Source: Acidimicrobiaceae bacterium (GTDB lineage Bacteria > Actinomycetota > Acidimicrobiia > Acidimicrobiales > Ilumatobacteraceae). Taken from it: 49,859 nucleotides of DNA. The position numbers were made by a program, and so were the translations under genes. The stretch spans positions 1 through 49,859 of the forward strand of contig JAHEDX010000023.1 in NCBI GenBank assembly GCA_024641005.1, written 5' to 3'. This document shows, one piece after another, positions 36,351-45,341 of the stretch (positions are counted from its first letter, which is position 1; each line of letters begins with the position of its first letter). The notes under the pieces are model-generated. The model had not been told where the DNA came from. It saw only the letters and a program-made list of their open reading frames with translations, and searched no databases.

Positions 36351-38479
36351 CGCTGCGCCCGTGGTGCGCCGATCGGCCCGTTGACGACACGAGCGGCGAT
36401 GTCGTCCGCGAGCCCGGGGAACTCCTCGAGCGGCCCGATGTCCCAGTCGGACCCGAGTTGCTCGGTCACGCTCGCGTCGGCCAACACCTGGCCGGGCTGC
36501 GCCAGCGATGCGAGTGTGACGGCCGTGCCGGGAGGGTCGCCCCACACGCCGAACGAGAGTTGAGCGTTTCCGAGCACGCCGGTCGCCACATTGCCCGCCG
36601 ACATGCCCACTCGCGCCGTGAATGCCTGCCCGAACTCGGCGCCGACCTCGGCGACGGTCGTGATGGCCGCGAACGCGAATGCGGCGGCGTTGTTCGTCTT
36701 GGCGTCGTCGCAATCGAGGCCGGCCAGGTAGAGCTGGCTTCCCGACGACCGTCGGACTCGTTCGATCCCGAATCGCTGCATCAGCGCGTCCGCTTCGTCC
36801 AGAAGACGCTCGGTGATCTCGAGCGCCAGGTCCTGGTCGGCTCCCCCGGCACCTGGGATTCCTTCGATGGTGATGGCGATCGCCGTCGCCGTGTCGAAGA
36901 TGTCCTCGATCGCGTGTTCGCCACGGCGGACACGGTCGACGAGCCGGTCAGGCAGCGCGGCGCTCAACATGTCGATGATGTGTTGCTCCTCGTCGAGGAT
37001 CGCCTGCTCTTTGGACTCGAGCTGTCGGGCGACCCCTTCGAGCTGTCGACCGAGATCTCCCAACTCGTTGCGCCCGAGATCGTCCACGTTCGTGTCGAGC
37101 TGGCCGTCGGCGATTCGCGCCGCAGCGGCGACCAACTTCTCTGCAGGACGAGTGAGTGTGCGGGCGAGGAGCCATCCGATCGCGGCGATCATCGGGAGCA
37201 GGATCGCGAGTACGACCAGGATCGCTCGAAGCAGAGAGTTGAGCGCCGAGCTGGTTTCGGATGTGTCCTGTTCGACGATCACCGACCAGTTCAGTCCGCT
37301 GATCTGGGCGGGAGCAGAGGCGGCGAGCGTCTGAGTGCCGAGATAGTTCGTGACCGTGCCGACGAACTCGTCGCCCCCCAGCGCCGCCGATACCGCAGCG
37401 TTGTCGACGGGCTGAAGAAGGACCGGAGAGCCGACCGTGGCGATCAGGTCGGCGCGTGCCTGATCGTCGTACTGGTCGACGAACTGTCGAAGGTAGGCCT
37501 CGCGATCATCGATCCAGACCCTCGACTCGGAGCGGAGTGTGCCGTCGCCGCCGACGACATAGGCCTCTCCGGTCTTCTCGAGCCCGAGCAACTCCCAATC
37601 GTTGCCCGCGGTCATGAGCGCATTCAAGCTGCTGATCGGGATCTCGGTCACGATCGCCCCGACGACGTTCGATCCCGATCGAACGGCGGCGGCGGCGAAC
37701 ACCACGGGGGCTCCCGCGGACGGGATGTAGAACACGGCGTCCGACAGTGCGGCATCGCCGGCGGCAACACCGCTGAGCTGGTCGAGTGCCGAGCCGATAC
37801 CCCTGATGTTCGGGAAGTCGGCGACCTCGGGCCAGGTCGACCCGTCGGTGCCGAGATCGTTCCGCTTCTTCACCGAGTACACGACCTGGCCGCTGTCCGC
37901 ATCGACCAGAAACAGGTCCGCGAACCCACCGTTGCGCATCAGCTCACGCAACATCGGGTGATACGTGGCATGGGCCGTGCTGTACACAGATCCGTCGCCG
38001 GCGTCGTCGAGCAGGTCACGATCGTCGAACCCGTTCGGGTTGTCGGCGATGTACTGCTGCTGGACATAGCGCCCGGCCGTGGAACTCGGGAGCAGCTGCG
38101 CTCCGGTGATGTCGACCCCGGCTGCGACGAACGGTGGGAGGAATTCGTCGTCGTAGATCTGCGACAGCCCGTCGAGTTGCTGTGGGGTCAGTTCCGTATC
38201 GAGCTGTTCGAATCCGGCCGCGAGGTCGGTGAGCGCGGCTACGACGCTCGGGTCGGCGGCGTACGTCGAGACCCGCGATTCGACACGGTCGACACCGTTC
38301 TGGAGCGCCTGGATACGGCCGTCGCGGATGCTTTCGAGCAGGCCCTTCACACTGTCGTCGATCAGGAATCGAGCGAACGTGTAGTTGACCGCGGAGAGGA
38401 GCAGCACCGAGACCAGAGCAACCCCGACGAGGGTGAGCGACAGGCGATGCCGGAGGCCCGCGTTGTGTGCTGGTCTCAC
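36347..38479 (-). CDS. Membrane receptor with Cache-like sensor, HAMP and degenerate class III cyclase domain (receptor B)
   Basis: This 710-residue protein has a membrane helix near 10-32, a large extracytoplasmic sensor of about 310 residues (YHPMLRELMRNGGFADLFLVD, DSGQVVYSVKK), a second helix (LLRAILVVLAILLPMIAAIG), and HAMP. A cyclase-fold domain starts near residue 535. Catalytic positions are lost: the first metal Asp is Glu (TIEGIPG), the second is Ser (SGSQLYLAG), Lys is Arg, and the FDLWG Asp is Gly (FGVWGD). The transition-state Asn and Arg are Gly and Thr. It should therefore bind or sense rather than make cAMP. GTG 38479 overlaps the channel stop. It is paralogous to receptor A on the other side of the channel gene. 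Confidence 0.85.
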   Translation of the reverse strand: MRPAHNAGLRHRLSLTLVGVALVSVLLLSAVNYTFARFLIDDSVKGLLESIRDGRIQALQNGVDRVESRVSTYAADPSVVAALTDLAAGFEQLDTELTPQQLDGLSQIYDDEFLPPFVAAGVDITGAQLLPSSTAGRYVQQQYIADNPNGFDDRDLLDDAGDGSVYSTAHATYHPMLRELMRNGGFADLFLVDADSGQVVYSVKKRNDLGTDGSTWPEVADFPNIRGIGSALDQLSGVAAGDAALSDAVFYIPSAGAPVVFAAAAVRSGSNVVGAIVTEIPISSLNALMTAGNDWELLGLEKTGEAYVVGGDGTLRSESRVWIDDREAYLRQFVDQYDDQARADLIATVGSPVLLQPVDNAAVSAALGGDEFVGTVTNYLGTQTLAASAPAQISGLNWSVIVEQDTSETSSALNSLLRAILVVLAILLPMIAAIGWLLARTLTRPAEKLVAAAARIADGQLDTNVDDLGRNELGDLGRQLEGVARQLESKEQAILDEEQHIIDMLSAALPDRLVDRVRRGEHAIEDIFDTATAIAITIEGIPGAGGADQDLALEITERLLDEADALMQRFGIERVRRSSGSQLYLAGLDCDDAKTNNAAAFAFAAITTVAEVGAEFGQAFTARVGMSAGNVATGVLGNAQLSFGVWGDPPGTAVTLASLAQPGQVLADASVTEQLGSDWDIGPLEEFPGLADDIAARVVNGPIGAPRAQR

Positions 38480-40005
38480 GACTCGCCGTCCTGATTCGTC
38501 GCCTCGACCCGGTTCGGCGTTGCCCTGCGCGCCGGCTCTGCGGCTTCGCGGGCGAGTCGTCGGAGCACCCGATCGACCCGCCGACGCCGGGTCACGGCCA
38601 ACTGGTCGAGCAAGGTGGCGATCTCGGGCACCAACGCGACCGCTCGGGCGGCCGCGTCGGCCGGGATACGCACGACCTCGCAATCGGTCACCGCGACGAC
38701 GACCACCCTGTGGCCGGCGTCGGGTGGATCGTCCACCGCTCCGATGAGTTCCCCGGGCTCGATGTCGGCGACGACGACATCGTCGTCGCCGTCTCGCCGA
38801 AGCATCAGACGTGCCCGTCCCTCGTGCAGCAGATAGACGTCGTGGTGCTCGCCTTGGGCGACGATCGTCTCACCGAGTTGGTACTGGTCTGCCGACGCGC
38901 TCGCCGCAATCTGATCCATCACGTTCTCGTCGAGCTGTGCCATGGCCGGAGCGTCCATGAGGCGTCGGCGAACATCGGCGGTGGTGAGTTGGCTCTCGAT
39001 TGCCGTCTTGGCCCCGTCGAACAGGTAGAGGTCCTGGGCGGGGTTGGGGAGCGGAACGCCGTGACGATACGAGAGATACCAGACCAGTGCGCCGAAGTCG
39101 GCTTTGACCAGCGGAGCGATCGAGTAATCGTCGATCCACATGTAGGTCTGGTAGTCGACGACCGGATCGGCGATCTGCGTCACGACCACGAGCGGCGGTG
39201 GGTCCTGGAGGACACCTGGTGTGGAACGCGCGGCGTCGAGGAACATCGCTTTCGCGGCGGTCGGAGTGGCCGTCCTCTCGATCTGGACGGGCACCATCAC
39301 ACGGTGGAGGCGGCTCGGTCGGTCGTAGTTGGTGATCGTCGCCTTCGCCAACTGGCCGTTCGGGACGACGATGAGATCTCCGTCGCGGTCCTGGATGCGT
39401 GTGGCCCGCCAGTTCACATCGACGACTCGACCCTCGACGTCATCGGATTCGATCCAGTCCCCAGGGCTGAACGGCTGGTCGGCGAGCAGCGTGAACCCTG
39501 ACGCGATGCCGCCCAACGTGTCCTGCAGGGCAAAGGAGATGACGAGCGAGGTCACGCCGAGGGCTGTGAGCGCCGACGACAGGTCGACTCCCCAGACAAG
39601 GTCGATCAACAACCAAGCGGTTGCCAGGATCAGCAGCAATCGCGGTAGGGCGAGGAGCAATCGCGGGATCGGACGTCGTCCACTCCGGCGGGGCTGGTCG
39701 GTGAGCCGAGTCACGACGACTCGGAGGGCGGAGAGCGCTGCGGTCGCGCCGGACAGCAAGATGGCGGTCCCGAGTACGCGGAGCAAGAGGTTGTCGGTGC
39801 TGACGTCGAACAGGGCGCCGGCAAGCACCCAGACGGTGACCAGTGGCACCACCCAGATCCTTGCGGTGGAGACGGCCTCCTTGAACGGTGAGTCGCGCTG
39901 GCGCAAGCGCTCCTCGAACTCGCGCGTACCGATGATCAACAGTGGCAGGAGGATGATCAACAGACCTGCCCAGGCCGAGTTGGAATCTCGGAAGAGGCCG
40001 GTCAT
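38476..40005 (-). CDS. MscS-family channel with C-terminal cyclic-nucleotide-binding-like domain
   Basis: The 509-residue protein has four to five membrane helices. The MscS pore and beta-domain lie near 155-215 (LTALGVTSLVISFALQDTLGG, then ADQPFSPGDWIE, VVPNGQL). A CNB-fold domain lies near 360-450 (GETIVAQGEHHDVYLLHEGRA, PGELIGAVDD). This is the layout of bacterial cyclic-nucleotide-gated (bCNG) members of the MscS superfamily. The phosphate-binding cassette is poor: the usual PRxA Arg-containing segment reads DAGHRVVVV, so nucleotide binding is uncertain. ATG 40005 overlaps the stop of receptor A, and its stop overlaps the start of receptor B, giving strong translational coupling to both. 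Confidence 0.88.
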   Translation of the reverse strand: MTGLFRDSNSAWAGLLIILLPLLIIGTREFEERLRQRDSPFKEAVSTARIWVVPLVTVWVLAGALFDVSTDNLLLRVLGTAILLSGATAALSALRVVVTRLTDQPRRSGRRPIPRLLLALPRLLLILATAWLLIDLVWGVDLSSALTALGVTSLVISFALQDTLGGIASGFTLLADQPFSPGDWIESDDVEGRVVDVNWRATRIQDRDGDLIVVPNGQLAKATITNYDRPSRLHRVMVPVQIERTATPTAAKAMFLDAARSTPGVLQDPPPLVVVTQIADPVVDYQTYMWIDDYSIAPLVKADFGALVWYLSYRHGVPLPNPAQDLYLFDGAKTAIESQLTTADVRRRLMDAPAMAQLDENVMDQIAASASADQYQLGETIVAQGEHHDVYLLHEGRARLMLRRDGDDDVVVADIEPGELIGAVDDPPDAGHRVVVVAVTDCEVVRIPADAAARAVALVPEIATLLDQLAVTRRRRVDRVLRRLAREAAEPARRATPNRVEATNQDGES

Positions 40006-42146
40006 CTGGCGGGCTCCGGGTCCGTGTTCCGGCCGGTGACGACGACGGCATCCGGCGCCCCGACAACGTGGCGGTCGTCGATGTCGAACGTGGACGGGAT
40101 CTGCGCTCGTGTCGACGTCGACACGAGCACCGTGTCGGGCGCGGCCCGCTGGGCGAGATCGGCTGCCCGTTGGACGGTCGCTCCCCACGCGTCGTAGACC
40201 AGGCCGGTACCACCGGTCAGCCCGACGGTCACCGGGCCCGAATCGACGCCGGCGCTGATCGATATCGCCTGTGATGCGTCATCGGACAGGTCGCGCAACA
40301 GCTCGCGCACATCGAGGACGAAGGCCAACGTTCGCGCCGCATGGTCGATGTGTGGCCGCACCGTGCCGCATCCTGCGAAGTATGCGTCGCCCGTCAAGCG
40401 GAGTCGTTCGAGGCCGCGTTGCCTGGCCAGCACGTCGGCGTCCTCGACGAATCGATCGAGCAGCACGCGCGCTTCGTCCCTCGATCCGGATCGCAAGAGC
40501 GGCCCGAGCCCCCGGACCACCACGACAGCGATCGTTGCATTGGCGATCTGGTCGATCACGTCGCGCTCGCCGGCCTCGGCGCGCTGCGCTGCTTGAGGTG
40601 GCAAGAGCCGCTGCAGCAGCCGGTGTCGTTCGTCGGCGCGTGCTCGGGCGTCGGCGTTGCGCGAATTCAGGGTCGCGAGCATGGTGTCGATGTCCCCGGC
40701 GAGCTGTACGAACTCGGACGCGCTCGCGTTCGGGAGGGTCGTCGAACTGAGGTTGTCGTCGCTGTCGACCGCAGCACGAACGCCTCGCAGGTTGGCCGAG
40801 ATCACCCGCACCGGTTGCAGTAGACGATCTGACCATCGCACCGCGAGGAAGGTGATCGCGACGAGAAAGACAGCGATCGCAATCAGCAGATTGCGGGTGA
40901 AGTCGACGAGTGGTTGTTCGAGTTCTTGTCGCTCGACCTGGGCGATCATCACCCATTCGACGCCGTCGATCTCGAGTGCCCGACGGGCCTGGAGCACCTT
41001 GGCGCCGAGGACATCCGAGGTCTCGATCAGGCTCGACGGCTCGTCGACCGTGGCAACGGATTCGATGTCGTCGATCGGCTGGAACAGCACATTCGTACCG
41101 AACTTTTGCATCAGGCGGATCTGCTCGTCGGTCGCGGCTGCGTTGGCGTGCACGGCGGTGAGGTAGCCGTTTTGGTTCTCGACGAAGTCGCGGGCGTCGG
41201 AGCGCATGAGCCCGTCGCTGGCCACCAGGTATGTCTGCTCGGTTTGGGCGTTCCAGGAACCGTCATCGGTCGTGATCGCGTTCAGCCCATCGGGACCGAA
41301 TCGGAACGCGACGAAACCGGCCAGGTTCCCGTCGATGACGATCGGGCTGGCCACGAACGCGCTCGGCCGGCCACCGGCGCCGCCATAGCTGGTGAAGTCA
41401 CGAATCTTCACCGTCCCGCGCTCGGGGTGGTCGCCGAATGAGTTGATCAGGATCGCGAGGGCGGTTCCGCTCTGTGGGCCGGTCAGCAGGCTGGTGGCGA
41501 AGTCGATGTCTTTCGCCGTGGAGTAGACGATCGTGTGGCTGATCGGCTCGATGAGGTACAGGTCGTCGACTCCGGTCTGGACTGCGACCTCGCCGAAGGA
41601 CTGGTGGAGCGAGTCGTGCAGTCGGGACCAGCTGCTGCCGTCGCCTGCGTCACCGAGCAGGCTTCGATCGTCGCCTGCCCTCACGACGTAATTGGCCTGG
41701 AGGTAGACCGCGGCGGAAGACTGCGGGATGAGGCTGGCCGCAGAGATCGGTCTACCGCGGACCTCCGAGAGTTCCGGCGCGACCGTGTCGAGGTAGAAAC
41801 GATCGACGTCGTCCTGGTCGGCTTTGGACGGGTTGTCGGTCTGGAGCTCGCGGTATGCAGCCGCAAAGGCGTCGATGGCGTCTGCGGTGCCCGGGCTGAT
41901 CGCCTGTGCGATCGTGGCGCGCTCGAGGGCGTCGACATACCGCGCCACCTGGTCGGCCCTCGAGGCGCCGAGCGCGTTGATGCGGTCGCGCAGCACGCCC
42001 TCGGCGAGATCGCTGCCACGCTGCAACCCGACGATCGACGTGACCACGAGAGATACGAGGACGACCATGAGGACGACCAGCGAAAGTCGTGTTACGACCG
42101 AGGTGTCGCGGACGACGCGGCGCGGGACCTTCGTCAACTTCGCCAT
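40002..42146 (-). CDS. Membrane receptor with Cache-like sensor, HAMP-like linker and degenerate class III cyclase domain (receptor A)
   Basis: The 714-residue protein has a membrane helix near 20-45 and an extracytoplasmic sensor to about residue 390 containing DDLYLIE, HTIVYSTAKDIDFATSLLTGP and VASPIVIDG. A second helix (NLLIAIAVFLVAITFLAV), a HAMP-like linker and a cyclase-fold domain from about 530 follow. The domain keeps one metal Asp (TGDAYFAG) and the YDAWG Asp. It has Arg for the first metal Asp (VVVVRGLG), Arg for the purine Lys, Gln for Asn and Asp for Arg, so catalysis is not expected. ATG 42146 is used; GTG 42158 would add four residues. The stop overlaps the channel start. Confidence 0.85.
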   Translation of the reverse strand: MAKLTKVPRRVVRDTSVVTRLSLVVLMVVLVSLVVTSIVGLQRGSDLAEGVLRDRINALGASRADQVARYVDALERATIAQAISPGTADAIDAFAAAYRELQTDNPSKADQDDVDRFYLDTVAPELSEVRGRPISAASLIPQSSAAVYLQANYVVRAGDDRSLLGDAGDGSSWSRLHDSLHQSFGEVAVQTGVDDLYLIEPISHTIVYSTAKDIDFATSLLTGPQSGTALAILINSFGDHPERGTVKIRDFTSYGGAGGRPSAFVASPIVIDGNLAGFVAFRFGPDGLNAITTDDGSWNAQTEQTYLVASDGLMRSDARDFVENQNGYLTAVHANAAATDEQIRLMQKFGTNVLFQPIDDIESVATVDEPSSLIETSDVLGAKVLQARRALEIDGVEWVMIAQVERQELEQPLVDFTRNLLIAIAVFLVAITFLAVRWSDRLLQPVRVISANLRGVRAAVDSDDNLSSTTLPNASASEFVQLAGDIDTMLATLNSRNADARARADERHRLLQRLLPPQAAQRAEAGERDVIDQIANATIAVVVVRGLGPLLRSGSRDEARVLLDRFVEDADVLARQRGLERLRLTGDAYFAGCGTVRPHIDHAARTLAFVLDVRELLRDLSDDASQAISISAGVDSGPVTVGLTGGTGLVYDAWGATVQRAADLAQRAAPDTVLVSTSTRAQIPSTFDIDDRHVVGAPDAVVVTGRNTDPEPAR

Positions 42147-42235
42147 CGTTTCGCCCACCCGACGAATCTAACCCGACCGCGGCGCGCGGCCGAAGCCATC
42201 TCTTCGCGGTGGCACGGGCCTGCTGGGCAGGTTGA

Positions 42236-43441
42236 TCACTCGTGGCACCGCTGGGCCGAGGCGTCGATCACGATCAGGTCGTGCCACCACAGGCGTTCGA
42301 AAAAAGCCGCGTCTGCGGCGATCTCGTCGATCGTTCGCTGTCCATCGATCAGCTCGAACCTTCGCTGCTGCTCCTCGGTGGCGAACAGGATCAGGTCGGG
42401 GTAGGTGTGTGCCCTGTTCAACAGGGCTGCGGCCACGCCGGCCGGAAGTCGTTCCTGGACAGCGACCGAATTCGCAGTGCGAATCGGCACGTATCCTCCC
42501 CACGCCTCTCCGTCGAAACGGATCGTGGTCGGGGGATCGTCGTCGCGATGAGCGATGAAACTGTGCCGGACCATCGTGCCGCGGTACAACTCGAGCGCCG
42601 CGAACTGCTGCTCGATCGGGAGCACGGCGATCCGTTCACCGTGCGGCAACCCGCCGAGTACCCCGCACTGGGGTCGGTACGGGGCCTGGCGAATCCAGCG
42701 GTCGAACTGGAACCCCGTCCCGGCGAGCAGTGCGAACACCCCCGGCACCGAGTACGCCTGGTCGCGGGGATTCAACAGGGCGTCGGCCAATGCGTCGTCG
42801 TTCGCGAAGTCCGGCGTGTTGCGGAGGAGAGGACCCAGCGGGTGGCCTGTTGGCAACTCCCGCAGCGAGGCGACGAGGTCGTCGATGTCGCCCGGCTCGG
42901 GTCGCACCCCCAGCATCCGGCAGTACTCCTGGATCATGTAGACGCCGGTCCTGCCGTAGGGGGCGTAGAGCATGGCGTCGAGAGCGCCCTGGGGCGCGAG
43001 CACGTCGCGGAGCGCACGGAGTCCGACTTCCGGTTCGGCGAGATGGTGCAGCACGCCGGTGCACACGACCTGATCGAACGATTCGTCGAGTTGGCCGACG
43101 TCCTCGATCGCCATGAGTCGCAGGTCGAGGTTGTCGAGTCGGTATCTCTCGGCGAGCCTTCGGGTCTGCTCGATGCTGGTCGCGCTCGCGTCGATCCCGG
43201 TGACGCGGGCATTGGGGTAACGAGCGGCGTACTTCGCGGCCTGGGAGGTGCCGCAGCCGGCGATGAGGATCGAATGATCGTCCCGGAACGGCGCCGAGGG
43301 CCACCTGCGATGGTGCTCGATCCGTCGCAATCGTCCGTCGGCCCAGCCGCGTCGGTAGCGATCGAGATCGTCGATCGGTGGCGGGTAGGGGTGATGCTCG
43401 TAGAACGCGGCGATCGGATCCGGTTCGCGTTCAGTCGTCAT
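42236..43441 (-). CDS. Class I SAM-dependent methyltransferase with extra C-terminal domain
   Basis: The 401-residue protein starts AAFYEHHPYPPPIDDLDRYR, then has a Rossmann methyltransferase core: motif I ILIAGCGTSQAAKYA (58-72), an acidic ribose contact in VTGIDAS, and VVCTGVLHHLAEPEVGLRAL. The C-terminal 150 residues form a separate, unrecognised domain (ELIDGQRTIDEIAADAAFF near the end). The acceptor is unknown. It is the fourth gene of the sulfatase operon, 15 bases after the HAD gene. The following receptor A gene starts 89 bases further on. Confidence 0.82.
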   Translation of the reverse strand: MTTEREPDPIAAFYEHHPYPPPIDDLDRYRRGWADGRLRRIEHHRRWPSAPFRDDHSILIAGCGTSQAAKYAARYPNARVTGIDASATSIEQTRRLAERYRLDNLDLRLMAIEDVGQLDESFDQVVCTGVLHHLAEPEVGLRALRDVLAPQGALDAMLYAPYGRTGVYMIQEYCRMLGVRPEPGDIDDLVASLRELPTGHPLGPLLRNTPDFANDDALADALLNPRDQAYSVPGVFALLAGTGFQFDRWIRQAPYRPQCGVLGGLPHGERIAVLPIEQQFAALELYRGTMVRHSFIAHRDDDPPTTIRFDGEAWGGYVPIRTANSVAVQERLPAGVAAALLNRAHTYPDLILFATEEQQRRFELIDGQRTIDEIAADAAFFERLWWHDLIVIDASAQRCHE

Positions 43442-43456
43442 GCCGGCGATCAGAGC

Positions 43457-44374
43457 TCACGTCCGCGGGAACACGGTCGTCCAGTCGTCACGGATGCTGA
43501 TCTGGGTCCAGCCGAGCCGGGCTGCGGTGGCCGTCACCGACTCGTCGGCGGTGAAGGTGCCTGCCTCGCTCTCGTAGGCGTACTCGCGAACCGGGTCATC
43601 GTGGTTCACCAGCAACGCCAGGCGCGGACCATCGCCGGTTGCCGTGTAGTCGAGCATCTCGGCATCCCCGGGGGAGTTGCCCGCCGCCAGCGCCGGCCGT
43701 CGCCCGAGGGCGATCTGGATGTTGACGATCTTGGCGTCGCCCTCGTTCGCCTCACCCTGCACTTCGGCGCGCCGCACCAGGACGGGGCGCCCGCTCTGAC
43801 GGGTGAGCCGGTAGGTCACCAGGGTGCCCACCACGCGGTCCGGCGCAACGCCGTACACCCGCTGGCTGATCGCTCGGACGAACTCGGTTCCGCCGCCGCT
43901 GACGATGCAGTTCGTGAATCCGCGGCGTGCGAGTGCGTCGAGGAGTTCGAGCATCGGCTGGTACACGAGCTGGTCGTACCTGATGCCGTGGTCGGGATGG
44001 AGCGTCTCGGCGAAGAAGGTGCGGACACGTTGTGCGAACACCTCGGGTTCGATCCCCTCGAACAACTTGAGCAAGGCCATCGCCACGCGCTCGAGACCGA
44101 AGCCGGCGACCGCCGCCATGTCCCCGGCGAGCAGGGCCGCGTATTCGGGCTGATCGCGGAGTTCGGGTCGGGCCCGGACGGCTCGTGCCAGTTCCCAGAC
44201 GAAGAAATCGAACTGCGTGTAGCGCGGCTTCTCACACCACAGCGTTCCGTCGTTGTCGAACACGGCGAGCCGGTCTTCCGGCGCGATCTCGTCCGCGGTC
44301 GACATGAAGTCGACGAGTGCTCGTCGTGTTGCACCCTCACGCCATGACGGCAGTTCGTCTGCGATCTCAGACAT
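43457..44374 (-). CDS. HAD-superfamily phosphatase
   Basis: The 305-residue hydrolase has HAD motif I VFDNDGTLWC (Asp40 nucleophile, Asp42), motif II IVSGGGTEF, and motif III/IV ALAAGNSPGDAEML. It resembles phosphoserine-phosphatase-like HAD proteins that occur beside sulfatase and formylglycine-generating-enzyme genes. The substrate is unknown; a phosphate ester that accompanies the sulfated compound is possible. ATG 44374 lies inside the end of the formylglycine-generating-enzyme gene (8-base overlap), so the two are coupled. Confidence 0.85.
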   Translation of the reverse strand: MSEIADELPSWREGATRRALVDFMSTADEIAPEDRLAVFDNDGTLWCEKPRYTQFDFFVWELARAVRARPELRDQPEYAALLAGDMAAVAGFGLERVAMALLKLFEGIEPEVFAQRVRTFFAETLHPDHGIRYDQLVYQPMLELLDALARRGFTNCIVSGGGTEFVRAISQRVYGVAPDRVVGTLVTYRLTRQSGRPVLVRRAEVQGEANEGDAKIVNIQIALGRRPALAAGNSPGDAEMLDYTATGDGPRLALLVNHDDPVREYAYESEAGTFTADESVTATAARLGWTQISIRDDWTTVFPRT

Positions 44375-45341
44375 CGGCGGGCACGTCGCCTCTCAGAACG
44401 GTTCGGAAACCCACATGGCTCATGCCGGTGTCGATCATCTGTGGACGGCGAGCGGCGGGACGGTACCGCTGGCAGTAGTTGTCCGCACACAGGAACGAGC
44501 CGCCCTTGATGACCTTGCGCGGAATCGCGAACTGTGGTTGCACAGGGTCGAAGCTGCTCGCCTCGGATGGTCCGCGTGGGTTGGCGGGCACACAGCAGGG
44601 CTTGTCGGCGTCGGCGACGTGGCCGTCGCTGTACCAGTCGTCGGTCCACTCCCAGACGTTGCCGGCCATGTCGAACAACCCGAAGCCGTTGGCGGGGAAC
44701 GAGCCGACCGGTGCCGTCCCTGCGAAACCGTCTGCTTGCGAGTTACGCCACGGGAAGTCGCCCTGCCAGAAGTTCGCGAGATAGGTCCCGCTGGGCACGG
44801 CCTCGTCACCCCAGACGAATGCCTGGTTGTCGAGGCCGGCCCGGGCCGCGAACTCCCATTCGGCTTCCGTCGGCAGCTCATGGCCTGCCCACGTCGCGTA
44901 CACGGTTGCATCCTCGAAGGCGACGTGGACCACCGGATGGTCCTCGCGTCCCTCGATCGTGCTGGTCGGCCCCTCGGGGCGATGCCAGCATGCGCCTGGG
45001 GTCCAGGTCCACCACTGGCTGATGTGACGGAGATCGACCGGGCCGGGTGTCATGGTGAACACGAGCGATCCCGGCACCAGGTTCTCGGCCGGGGCGCCGG
45101 GGAAGGCAGCGGGGTCGAGCGGACGCTCGGCAACCGTCGAGTAGCCGGTCGCCTCGACGAACGCGGCGTACTCGCGGTTGGTGACCGTCGTGGTCGACAT
45201 CCAGAACTCGTCGACCGAGACGCGATGTACCGGGGCCTCCTCCGGATAGTGGCGGTCGGATCCCATGCGGAACGTGCCGCCGGGGACCCTCACCATCCCG
45301 TCACGGCCGGTCGCTGCCGACGTGACACCCCGAGTCGTCAT
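44367..45341 (-). CDS. Formylglycine-generating enzyme (SUMF1 family)
   Basis: The 324-residue protein converts the active-site Cys of sulfatases to formylglycine. It has MVRVPGGTFRMGSD at the N-terminus, ELPTEAEWEFAARAG, GNVWEWTDDWY, and the catalytic pair Cys285/Cys290 in KGGSFLCADNYCQRYRPAAR with GFR at the end. Both copper-binding active-site Cys are kept, which separates true enzymes from the many SUMF1-domain proteins of other function. ATG 45341 overlaps the sulfatase stop (ATGA). No signal peptide is visible, so modification should occur in the cytoplasm. Confidence 0.92.
   Translation of the reverse strand: MTTRGVTSAATGRDGMVRVPGGTFRMGSDRHYPEEAPVHRVSVDEFWMSTTTVTNREYAAFVEATGYSTVAERPLDPAAFPGAPAENLVPGSLVFTMTPGPVDLRHISQWWTWTPGACWHRPEGPTSTIEGREDHPVVHVAFEDATVYATWAGHELPTEAEWEFAARAGLDNQAFVWGDEAVPSGTYLANFWQGDFPWRNSQADGFAGTAPVGSFPANGFGLFDMAGNVWEWTDDWYSDGHVADADKPCCVPANPRGPSEASSFDPVQPQFAIPRKVIKGGSFLCADNYCQRYRPAARRPQMIDTGMSHVGFRTVLRGDVPADV

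Noticed and set aside
36458..38494. Plus-strand open frame of 678 codons opposite receptor B
   Set aside because: Composition (Asp/Glu/Arg/Gly/Val rich, no motif) is that of an antisense shadow; the minus-strand frame has membrane helices, HAMP and a cyclase fold.
42242..44347. Plus-strand open frame of 701 codons opposite the methyltransferase and HAD genes
   Set aside because: It spans two real genes on the other strand and has no recognisable domain.
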